Below, piece after piece: positions 1 through 6,593 of a DNA stretch of 9,444 nucleotides. A program made the position numbers and the translations under genes. The stretch comes from Coriobacteriia bacterium (GTDB lineage Bacteria; Actinomycetota; Coriobacteriia; Anaerosomatales; SLCP01): NCBI GenBank assembly GCA_007125735.1, contig SLCP01000036.1:1-9444 (forward strand), written 5' to 3'. The notes under the pieces were generated by a model that saw only the letters and a list, made by a program, of their open reading frames with translations, did no database searches and was not told where the DNA came from. Positions within the stretch are counted from its first letter, which is position 1, and each line of letters opens with the position of its first letter.

Positions 1-114
1 GGTCGCCGTGCCGACGAAGTGAACCTCATGCCCGTCGTCGCGCAGTCGATCTGCCACCGTCAATGCTGGATAGATGTGACCGGCGGTCCCTCCGCCGCTC
101 AACACGATTCGCAC
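1..114 (-). CDS. murG: MurG N-terminus (partial): UDP-GlcNAc transferase making lipid II
   Basis: Only the first 38 codons are in the window; the gene continues past the left edge. Translation from the GTG at 114-112 begins VRIVLSGGGTAGHIYPAL, which is the glycine-rich N-terminal signature of MurG (GGGTxGHxxPA), so the identification is firm despite the short length. MurG is the peripheral membrane glycosyltransferase that transfers GlcNAc from UDP-GlcNAc to lipid I to give lipid II; this N-terminal glycine-rich loop lies in the acceptor-binding domain. The start is set by a good ribosome binding site (GAGGAG at 122-127, 7 bases upstream) and by the family N-terminus. The start lies inside ftsW: the two genes overlap by 89 bases in different frames. 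It is the last gene visible in the run and should be translated together with ftsW. Confidence 0.93.
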   Translation of the reverse strand, partial: MRIVLSGGGTAGHIYPALTVADRLRDDGHEVHFVGTAT

Positions 115-1261
115 GCTCTTTCTCCTCGCTCACACGGCTCGTGCGCCCACGCGCACGACCGCCATAGGTAGACACGGACAGTATCATCCCGATGCACAGC
201 ATCGTCAGGGTCATCGAAGAGCCGCCATAGCTCACCAGCGGCATCGTTATACCGGTAACCGGCATCAGCCCCGTCACCGCCGCCATGTTCATCGCCGCCT
301 GCAAGACGATCATCGACGTGAGCCCGCCCGCAAGCAACCGGCCGTACACATCCCGCGAACCGAGTGCGATGCGCACTCCGGCGTACGCGATCGCACCAAA
401 CGCCAGCACCACGGAAAGCGATCCGAGCAAGCCGAGCTCCTCCCCGATGATAGCGAAGATGAAGTCGGTGTGCGCTGCGGGAAGGTAGAAGAACTTCTGC
501 CGAGACAGGCCGAGGCCGACACCGTCGATACCGCCCGACCCGAAGGCGTACATCGCCTGGATCGACTGGTACCCCGAGCCTTGCGGGTCGGCCCACGGAT
601 CGAGGAACGCCGTGATGCGCGCCGCCCGGTACGGGGCGACCGCGATGAGGCCCGCCAACGCCGCCCCGCCGGCAAGCGCGACACCGCCGAGCACCTTGGG
701 ATTCACGCCACCGATGAGCAGAACGAGGAATACCGCCCCTACGAGCGATATCGTGGTGCCCATGTCTGGCTGGAGCATGATGAGAGCCGCGGCGAGGCCT
801 ACCGTGCCGCCGACCCGGATCCAGAACCGTTCACCATCGATACGGCCGCTACGGTACTGCACCACGAGGAGCGCCGCCACGAGCACGCATCCGATCTTCG
901 CGAACTCGGAGGGCTGCACGGTGACCGGGCCGAGGTCTATCCAGCGTGTCGCACCCCACTTGCCGACACCCGAAACGAGCACGGCGATCAGACCAGCGAC
1001 CGAGACACCCCACAAGACGGGACCGATCCAGCGGACTCTGCGGTAGTCGAAGACCATCGCCACGAGAAGGAAGACGAGGCCGACACCGACACCGACCGCC
1101 TGGCGCTTGAGGTGGTGCGCGCCATCGCCCATCCGCACCACATCAGCTGCCGAGGAAGCCGAATACACCATCACGAGTCCACCGGCGATGAGAAACAGGG
1201 TCGCAAACATAAGGAGGTAGCGCGCACCCGGTCCACCCGCGTATGTGGCGCGACCGCTCAC
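26..1261 (-). CDS. ftsW: FtsW, septal peptidoglycan glycosyltransferase (SEDS family)
   Basis: A 411-residue, strongly hydrophobic SEDS protein (about 10 membrane segments), normal in length for FtsW. FtsW polymerises lipid II into glycan strands at the division septum together with its class B PBP partner. Visible landmarks are VYSASS (32-37), WIDLGPVTVQPSEFAK (107-122), LQPDMGT (163-169), GSGYQ (227-231), the HTDFIFAIIGEELG block (264-277) and PVTGITMPLVSYGGSS (334-349). Asp266 in HTDF is the position of the essential Asp known in the family. The start is GTG at 1261, one base after the murD stop, with GGGAGGG 8 bases upstream. I call it FtsW rather than RodA because of its place between murD and murG. 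After the last membrane segment (about residue 366) there is a charged, arginine-rich tail; its last 29 or so residues are encoded by DNA that also encodes the MurG N-terminus. Confidence 0.95.
   Translation of the reverse strand: MSGRATYAGGPGARYLLMFATLFLIAGGLVMVYSASSAADVVRMGDGAHHLKRQAVGVGVGLVFLLVAMVFDYRRVRWIGPVLWGVSVAGLIAVLVSGVGKWGATRWIDLGPVTVQPSEFAKIGCVLVAALLVVQYRSGRIDGERFWIRVGGTVGLAAALIMLQPDMGTTISLVGAVFLVLLIGGVNPKVLGGVALAGGAALAGLIAVAPYRAARITAFLDPWADPQGSGYQSIQAMYAFGSGGIDGVGLGLSRQKFFYLPAAHTDFIFAIIGEELGLLGSLSVVLAFGAIAYAGVRIALGSRDVYGRLLAGGLTSMIVLQAAMNMAAVTGLMPVTGITMPLVSYGGSSMTLTMLCIGMILSVSTYGGRARGRTSRVSEEKERANRVERRRDRRSHLSSIDGGRSTARRRA
122..127 (-). promoter_or_regulatory. Ribosome binding site of murG, inside ftsW
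   Basis: GAGGAG read on the minus strand, followed by a 7-base spacer and the GTG start of murG at 114. It lies within the 3' coding part of ftsW. It supports translation of murG from this start despite the long overlap. Confidence 0.75.
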
Positions 1262-1262
1262 C

Positions 1263-2645
1263 CTACCGGCCCTCCCGTTCTTGCGCTGCTACCGCTTCTT
1301 TGAACGCGCGCCCGCGCTCGACATACGAACCGAACTCGTCGAACGAGGCACACGCCGGCGACAACACGATCACACTGCCCGCCTCGGCCAACGCCGCACC
1401 CGTCCGAACCGCCTCGGCAAGCCCGTTCGCGCTCTCGTACACCACACCCGCACGCGAGAGCGCTTCGCCGATCGCAGACGCGGCCTCACCGAACACGACG
1501 GGCGTGACCGCACGCTCGGCGACGACATGCGCGAGCTCGTCGAAGGCGAATCCCTTGTTCCGGCCGCCGAGCAACGCGACCACCGGCACGTCTTCGAACG
1601 CGGCAAGCGCCTTCATCGCCGCATCGGGGTTGGTCGCTTTCGAGTCATTGTAGTACTCGACGCCTCCGACGACCCCTACCGGCTCCAACCGGTGCTCGAG
1701 CGGGCGGAAGGTCGCCAGCCCCCTCCTCACCGCGTCAGGATCGACCCCGAATGCGAGCGCAGCGGCTGCCGCGGCACATGCGTTGTCGAGATTGTGAACT
1801 CCCCTGATGGCGAGCTCCTCACGGTGCACGAGGCGCACCGGCCCACTCGCGCTCGGCGCCACGAGCATGCCGTCCACATCGACTCCCGCACCGCCATCCG
1901 GAACGGTGGCGTGACTCACGCGGACGACCCTCGCACCACGGGAAGACACCGGCGCAACGAGGGCGGCGGATCCAGGGTCCTCCACGTTGATGACCGCGGT
2001 GTCGTCTGCGTCCAGGTTTGCGAACACCCTCGCCTTGTCGGAAACGTAGCGCTCCATGTCGCCGTGCCAATCGATGTGGTCGGCTGTGATGTTCAGCAGC
2101 ACGGCGACCCGGGGGTGGAACGTGTCGGTGAGCGCGAGCTGAAACGAGGAAACCTCGGCCACGAACACGCCGGCCGGCCCCGTGTCGGCTGCCGCGGCGA
2201 TGGCAGGAGGTCCGATGTTGCCTACGACGCGGGCCGGGACACCGGCTTGCCCGAGCAGGTGCCCGATCAACGTGGTGACCGTCGTCTTGCCGTTCGTTCC
2301 GGTGACCGCGATCCACGGGGCCACCGACCGCCGGTAGGCGAACTCTATCTCCGAGACGGTCTCGGCAGCCGCACGCTGCGCTGCAGCGAACAGCGGCGCC
2401 GACGGCGGGACCCCAGGGCTCATGATCGCGAGGTCGTATTCGCCGGTCATGTCATGTGCGCCTAGGTGCACGGTCGCCCCAAGAGCGCGCAAGCCCTCGG
2501 CCCGCGAACGCAGTGACGCGGAGTCGTCGGCGTCGACCACGGTCACCTCGGCTCCGAGATCATCGGCGGCTAGACAGTAGCGGGCGCACGCCTCGCCGGA
2601 CGCCCCGAGGCCTACCACGAGGATGCGTGTCGCGTCAGCGGGCAC
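1263..2645 (-). CDS. murD: MurD, UDP-MurNAc-L-alanine:D-glutamate ligase
   Basis: A cytoplasmic ATP-dependent Mur ligase of 460 residues, usual for MurD, that adds D-glutamate to UDP-MurNAc-L-Ala. The N-terminal Rossmann-type substrate domain starts with VVGLGASG (10-17). The central domain has the P-loop TGTNGKTT (115-122), EVSSFQL (164-170), DHIDWHG (189-195) and Lys204, the position carbamylated in Mur ligases. The C-terminal domain has EHRLE (317-321), YNDSKATNP (332-340) and LSPACASFDEF (428-438). NDSKATN and SPACASFD are MurD-specific and separate it from MurC, MurE and MurF. The start is GTG at 2645 with AGGAGG 4 bases upstream, one base after the mraY stop; the TAG stop is one base before ftsW. 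Coupling with both neighbours is likely. All key motifs are intact. Confidence 0.97.
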   Translation of the reverse strand: MPADATRILVVGLGASGEACARYCLAADDLGAEVTVVDADDSASLRSRAEGLRALGATVHLGAHDMTGEYDLAIMSPGVPPSAPLFAAAQRAAAETVSEIEFAYRRSVAPWIAVTGTNGKTTVTTLIGHLLGQAGVPARVVGNIGPPAIAAAADTGPAGVFVAEVSSFQLALTDTFHPRVAVLLNITADHIDWHGDMERYVSDKARVFANLDADDTAVINVEDPGSAALVAPVSSRGARVVRVSHATVPDGGAGVDVDGMLVAPSASGPVRLVHREELAIRGVHNLDNACAAAAAALAFGVDPDAVRRGLATFRPLEHRLEPVGVVGGVEYYNDSKATNPDAAMKALAAFEDVPVVALLGGRNKGFAFDELAHVVAERAVTPVVFGEAASAIGEALSRAGVVYESANGLAEAVRTGAALAEAGSVIVLSPACASFDEFGSYVERGRAFKEAVAAQEREGR

Positions 2646-2646
2646 G

Positions 2647-3690
2647 CTACCTCCTCACCGACTCGACGAAGAACAGCGCGAACCCCGCACCGGCCGTGAT
2701 CCCCGTCAAGATCCAGAACCGGACCATGATCTTCGTCTCCGACCAGCCCTTCATCTCGAAATGGTGGTGCAGCGGGGCCATCCTGAAGAGCCGTTTGCCC
2801 GTCAGCTTGAAGCCGGTCACCTGCAAGATGACCGAGAGCGTCTCGGCGACGTAGATGCCACCGATGAGCACGAGGAGCAGCTCGGTCTTGGTGATGATCG
2901 CGATCGTGGCGATGGCGGCGCCCAGCCCGAGCGAGCCGGTGTCGCCCATGAAGATGTCGGCAGGGTAGGAGTTGTACCAGAGAAACCCGATGCAGGCGCC
3001 CGCTATCGCCGCCGCGAGGAGGGCGACCTCGAGCCGGTCCTGCCTGAACGCGATGCCGGCGTACGCGAGCATGACGATCGTCACCGTGCCGGCCGCAAGA
3101 CCGTCGAGGCCGTCCGTCAGATTGACCGCGTTAGAGGCCCCTACGATGATGATGAACACGAGACCGAGATAGAGCCAGGGCACGACGATGCCGTACCCGG
3201 CGAGAGCGAACACGTGGTTCGGGGCGCCGAGGTTCACGCTGATGTCGGTCAGCGGTAGTGCGACGACCGTCGACAAGCCGCCCCAGTTCACGGCGAGCAG
3301 TCCGAAGCTCAGCGCCACGAACGCCTGGCCCGCGATCTTCGCACGCGGAGTCAGCCCGAGAGAGCGCTCCTTGACGACCTTCGCCCAGTCATCCACGAAG
3401 CCGAGGAGACCGCACGCGGCGGTCGTCGCGAGCGCAAGCAGGCTCAATCTTCCAAACTCGCCGAGGAACACGTAGACGCCCGCGACCACGAGGAGGATGA
3501 GCACCCCACCCATCGTGGGAGTCCCCTGCTTGATCAGGTGACCCTGCGGGCCGTCGGCGCGTATCTGCTGACCGATGTTGCGGAACCTCAGGAGCCGTAT
3601 CCAGAGAGGAAACAGCACGCCCGCAGCCACAAGCGCGATGACCACCGCGAGGAATACCTGGTATGACGGGTACTGCGCAAGCCTAAACAC
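2647..3690 (-). CDS. mraY: MraY, phospho-MurNAc-pentapeptide translocase (lipid I synthase)
   Basis: An integral membrane enzyme that transfers phospho-MurNAc-pentapeptide from UDP to undecaprenyl phosphate, giving lipid I. The protein is hydrophobic throughout, with about ten membrane segments expected. Counting from the chosen start, family motifs are GTPTMGG (56-62), GFVDDWAK (97-104) with the Mg-binding Asp pair, NAVNLTDGLDGLA (187-199), FMGDTGSLGLG (247-257) and the HHHFE cytoplasmic loop (308-312). I chose GTG at 3690, giving 347 residues: GGAG lies 4 bases upstream, the start overlaps the murF stop by 8 bases, and the protein then begins close to its first membrane segment as usual in the family. 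A longer form from GTG at 3717 (356 residues, 35-base overlap with murF) is open, but GGAG is then only 1 base from the start. The stop is one base before murD. Confidence 0.96.
   Translation of the reverse strand: MFRLAQYPSYQVFLAVVIALVAAGVLFPLWIRLLRFRNIGQQIRADGPQGHLIKQGTPTMGGVLILLVVAGVYVFLGEFGRLSLLALATTAACGLLGFVDDWAKVVKERSLGLTPRAKIAGQAFVALSFGLLAVNWGGLSTVVALPLTDISVNLGAPNHVFALAGYGIVVPWLYLGLVFIIIVGASNAVNLTDGLDGLAAGTVTIVMLAYAGIAFRQDRLEVALLAAAIAGACIGFLWYNSYPADIFMGDTGSLGLGAAIATIAIITKTELLLVLIGGIYVAETLSVILQVTGFKLTGKRLFRMAPLHHHFEMKGWSETKIMVRFWILTGITAGAGFALFFVESVRR
2650..2655 (-). promoter_or_regulatory. Ribosome binding site of murD
   Basis: A perfect AGGAGG on the minus strand, 4 bases before the GTG start of murD. 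It lies in the last codons of mraY, so ribosomes ending mraY can restart at once on murD. Confidence 0.75.
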
Positions 3691-5095
3691 GCGGCTCCAC
3701 GATCCCTTCGACCACACGCTCCAGACCCATCACGCGCGATGCCTTCACGAGCACCACGTCGCCCGGTTCGAGCAGATCGTCGAGCACCGCGCCCGCTTCC
3801 TCGACCGTCACGCACGGGCGGACCGCCGCGGCGTCCATTCCCTCGGCAACGGCTCCGTCGGCGATCCGCTTCGCGCGTTCGCCCACGGTGACGAGCGTGG
3901 AGACACCTGCGCGCGAAACATGCTCACCGAGCTGGAAGTGCGCGAGCTCGGTGAGCGAGCCGAGCTCCGCCATGTCGCCGAGCACCGCGATCGTACGGCT
4001 CGCCGCCGTCATCTCCGCAAGCGTGTCGACAGCGGCGCGCATCGACGTGGGACTGGCGTTGTACGCATCGTTGATGACGTGCACCCCGCTCGCACTCGTG
4101 AAGGATTGCATCCGCATGTCGCCCGCGCGCGCCGACACGAGTCCGCGCGCGATCCCCGCAGGCTCGATGCCGAGATTCGCGGCAACCGCGGCGGTCGCAA
4201 GTGCGTTGTAAACGTTGTGGCGCCCGGGGACCCCGAGGCTTACACGGACTCGATCGCTCGGCAACACGAGCGTGAAGTGGGCACAGCTGTCCGCATCCAC
4301 CGTGACGTCCTCGGCGCGTATATCGCACGCCTCGGAGAGCCCATAGCGGAGCACCGGGGCACACGAGCGCTCTGCGATGACGTCCGTGTAGGCGTCGTCC
4401 CCGTTCAGGAACACGGTGCCCTGCTCGGGAATCGCCTCTATCAGCTCGGCCTTGGCCGCGGCGATCGCCTCTTGCGAGCCGAGGAGCTCGATATGGCTGA
4501 CGCCTACGTTCGTCACGAGACCGACGGTGGGGCGTGCGATCTCGGCGAGCTCGGCGATCTGCCCAGCGCCGCGCATCGCCATCTCCACCACGAGCACGTC
4601 GGTGTCGGCCCCTGCGTCGAGCACGGTCAGGGGCACCCCGATCTCGTTGTTACGGTTACCCTTGGTTGCTACGACCTTGTCCCGCGTGCCGAGAACTGCC
4701 ACGAGGAACTCCTTCGTGGTCGTCTTGCCGGCCGAGCCGGTCACGCCGACCACCGGGCAGAAGAGCCGCGCGCGATGTGCCGAGGCGAGGTCTTGAAGCG
4801 CACGTGTCGTGTCGTCGACTCGGATGACGGCTGCCTTGCGGGCGCTCGCCGCCTCGATCACGTGAGCGAGTTCGGCAGGCGACCGCGTGACCACCAGCGC
4901 GCGTGCGCCTGCCGCAAGCGCTTCGAGACAAAACGCATGGCCGTCCACATTCTCGCCGCCAAACGCGAAGAACGCCGCACCGGGTTCGGTCTCGCGTGAG
5001 TCGATCGCGACGCCATTGATCATCACGTCACTATCACCGGTGAGGACCTCTCCGGCCGTTGCCTGCGCGAACGCTTCTACCGATAGCGTCAGCAC
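3683..5095 (-). CDS. murF: MurF, UDP-MurNAc-tripeptide:D-Ala-D-Ala ligase
   Basis: A cytoplasmic Mur ligase of 470 residues that adds the D-Ala-D-Ala dipeptide to UDP-MurNAc-tripeptide, finishing the pentapeptide precursor. Motifs in order: the N-terminal substrate domain with GVAIDSRETEPG (28-39) and FAFGGENVDGH (44-53); P-loop VTGSAGKTTTKE (118-129); GNRNNEIGVPLT (146-157); EMAMRGAGQIAEL (171-183); GRHNVYNALA (291-300); DAYNASPTSM (343-352); LGDMAELG (372-379); and VLVKASR (448-454) near the C-terminus. GNxNNEIGVPLT, EMxMRGxGQI and DAYNASPxSM are diagnostic for MurF. The start is GTG at 5095, inside the last codons of murE (7-base overlap). The nearest good Shine-Dalgarno, GGAGG, is about 13 bases upstream, rather far, so translation may rest on coupling to murE. 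Length and all catalytic motifs look intact. Confidence 0.96.
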   Translation of the reverse strand: MLTLSVEAFAQATAGEVLTGDSDVMINGVAIDSRETEPGAAFFAFGGENVDGHAFCLEALAAGARALVVTRSPAELAHVIEAASARKAAVIRVDDTTRALQDLASAHRARLFCPVVGVTGSAGKTTTKEFLVAVLGTRDKVVATKGNRNNEIGVPLTVLDAGADTDVLVVEMAMRGAGQIAELAEIARPTVGLVTNVGVSHIELLGSQEAIAAAKAELIEAIPEQGTVFLNGDDAYTDVIAERSCAPVLRYGLSEACDIRAEDVTVDADSCAHFTLVLPSDRVRVSLGVPGRHNVYNALATAAVAANLGIEPAGIARGLVSARAGDMRMQSFTSASGVHVINDAYNASPTSMRAAVDTLAEMTAASRTIAVLGDMAELGSLTELAHFQLGEHVSRAGVSTLVTVGERAKRIADGAVAEGMDAAAVRPCVTVEEAGAVLDDLLEPGDVVLVKASRVMGLERVVEGIVEPRV

Positions 5096-6543
5096 CAGCG
5101 CTTCAGCTCCTCCCGGGCGACCTCCCGGTCGTCGAAGTGGATCGTGCGATCGGCGAAGATCTGGTAGTCCTCGTGGCCCTTCCCGGCGATGAGGACAGCA
5201 TCTCCTGGTGCAGCCTGCTCGAAGGCTCGGGCGATGGCCGCTCGGCGGTCGACCTCGACCTCATAGGCAGCCTCAAGTGCGCGGATACCGTCTTCGATCT
5301 GCAAGATGATGCCTACCGGGTCTTCCGACCGGGGATTGTCGCTCGTGATGACCGACATGTCTGCAACTCTTCCGGCGGCTGCGCCCATGAGCGGGCGCTT
5401 CTCGGGGTCGCGGTCGCCACCGCACCCGAACACGACGATCACGCGTCCGGGCGTGACGTCGTGGACGGCCGAGATAGCCTTCTCGAGGCTGTCGGGGGTG
5501 TGAGCGTAGTCGACGAATACCGAGAATGGCTGCCCACACTCGACCCGCTCGAGACGGCCGGGCACCTGTGGCGCCCCGGCGAGTCCCTCGGCGATACGGT
5601 CGAGGGGGATGTCGAGCGCGATCGCGCATCCCGCGGCAACGAGAGCGTTGCTTACGTTGTACTCGGCGGCGAGCGGTAGCTCGACAGGGATCGAGCCAGT
5701 GGGCGTCGCAAGCGTGAACGTGGCCCGATCAGCGTAGAGAACCTCGTCTTCCGCGCGAATCTCGGCGTCGTCTGCACGGCCCACCGTAAGGACATCCGGT
5801 AGATCGAGCGCCATCCCGGCGCCGTGCGCATCATCGATATTGACGACGCGCGCGGCGACATCGAGTTCGGTGAACAGACTCCGCTTCACGGCGAAGTACT
5901 CTTCCACCGTATGGTGGTAGTCAAGGTGGTCCTGCGTGAGGTTGGTGAACGCAGCAACGGCGAAGTGCATCGCATCGACCCGCCTCAGGTCGATCGCGTG
6001 CGACGAGACCTCCATCGAGACGACGTCGACTTCCGCGTCGCGCATCCTCGACAGGGTGTTCTGGAGGTCGGCGGATTCCGGCGTGGTCCGTCCGGCGGGC
6101 AGTCGCTCCTCGCCGATACGGGTCTCGACCGTGCCGATGATACCCGTCTGGCTGCCTGCAGCTCGAGCTATGCTGTCGAGCAGGTATGTCGTCGTGGTCT
6201 TGCCGTTGGTGCCCGTGATCCCGGCAACCCGAACGTCCCGGCTCGGATGAGCGTAGAACGCCGCACTCGCGTGGGCGAGCGCGCTCCGCGTGTCGGGAAC
6301 CACGACCTGAGGCACGTGCGCAAGCCCGCCGAGGCGGCGCTGGACCACGAGCGCCCGGGCGCCACGCTCGACCGCCTCGGCCGCGAAGTCGTGTCCGTCA
6401 GCCGCGAACCCGGGGACACAGAAGAACGCGTCGCCAGGACGGACGCGGCCGGAGCGGTACGCGATGCCTGTGATCGAGGTGTTGGGAGCAGGGTTCGCGC
6501 CCTCCACACCTGCGAGGAGCTGGTTGATGTCGTGTGTCGTCAC
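5089..6543 (-). CDS. murE: MurE, UDP-MurNAc-L-Ala-D-Glu:meso-diaminopimelate ligase
   Basis: A cytoplasmic Mur ligase of 484 residues that adds the third amino acid of the stem peptide. Motifs: YRSGRVRPGDAFFCVPG (29-45) in the N-terminal domain, P-loop ITGTNGKTTTTY (109-120), TTPES (153-157), EVSSHA (178-183), DHLDYH (205-210), Lys220 (the carbamylated lysine position), VPGRLE (327-332), DYAHTPDSL (345-353), GCGGDRD (373-379), DNPRSEDP (402-409) and GKGHEDYQ (454-461). The DNPR box is the known hallmark of meso-DAP-adding enzymes, as opposed to L-lysine-adding ones, so DAP-type peptidoglycan is inferred. The start is GTG at 6543; a TGA and a TAG lie in the same frame just upstream, so no longer form is possible. 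AGGA sits 5 bases before the start. A 50-base gap separates it from ftsI, and its end overlaps murF by 7 bases. Confidence 0.97.
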   Translation of the reverse strand: MTTHDINQLLAGVEGANPAPNTSITGIAYRSGRVRPGDAFFCVPGFAADGHDFAAEAVERGARALVVQRRLGGLAHVPQVVVPDTRSALAHASAAFYAHPSRDVRVAGITGTNGKTTTTYLLDSIARAAGSQTGIIGTVETRIGEERLPAGRTTPESADLQNTLSRMRDAEVDVVSMEVSSHAIDLRRVDAMHFAVAAFTNLTQDHLDYHHTVEEYFAVKRSLFTELDVAARVVNIDDAHGAGMALDLPDVLTVGRADDAEIRAEDEVLYADRATFTLATPTGSIPVELPLAAEYNVSNALVAAGCAIALDIPLDRIAEGLAGAPQVPGRLERVECGQPFSVFVDYAHTPDSLEKAISAVHDVTPGRVIVVFGCGGDRDPEKRPLMGAAAGRVADMSVITSDNPRSEDPVGIILQIEDGIRALEAAYEVEVDRRAAIARAFEQAAPGDAVLIAGKGHEDYQIFADRTIHFDDREVAREELKRWC

Positions 6544-6570
6544 TGCAGTCCTGCCATGGTCGGACGGTCG

Positions 6571-6576
6571 ATTCTA
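6571..6576 (-). promoter_or_regulatory. Possible extended -10 promoter element before murE
   Basis: In the 50-base gap between ftsI and murE the minus strand reads TGATAGAAT, a good match to an extended -10 box (TGnTATAAT, one mismatch in the hexamer), unusually AT-rich for this DNA. A start about 7 bases downstream would leave a leader of roughly 20 bases before murE. I see no convincing -35 hexamer at 16-18 bases, so this is tentative. Confidence 0.3.
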
Positions 6577-6593
6577 TCACGCGTGGACGGTGC

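Noticed and set aside
470..1303. Plus-strand frame of 277 codons opposite ftsW, and a 301-codon one opposite the start of murE (5824-6729)
   Set aside because: Both are charged, domain-free translations opposite conserved genes, and the second runs across the ftsI-murE gap into ftsI. No evidence of independent coding.
1245..2465. Open frame of 406 codons on the plus strand opposite murD
   Set aside because: A shadow of murD: Arg/His/Asp-rich low-complexity translation, no family motif, and the opposite strand carries all MurD motifs.
3575..4999. Long open frame of 474 codons on the plus strand opposite murF
   Set aside because: It is antisense to a complete, motif-rich murF. Its translation is rich in Arg, His and Asp without any recognisable domain, as expected of a frame opposite a GC-rich gene.
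6398..6580. Small minus-strand frame of 60 codons with an ATG start in the ftsI-murE gap
   Set aside because: It overlaps the murE start region in another frame, gives an Arg-rich sequence without features, and lacks a clear ribosome binding site; murE explains the DNA.
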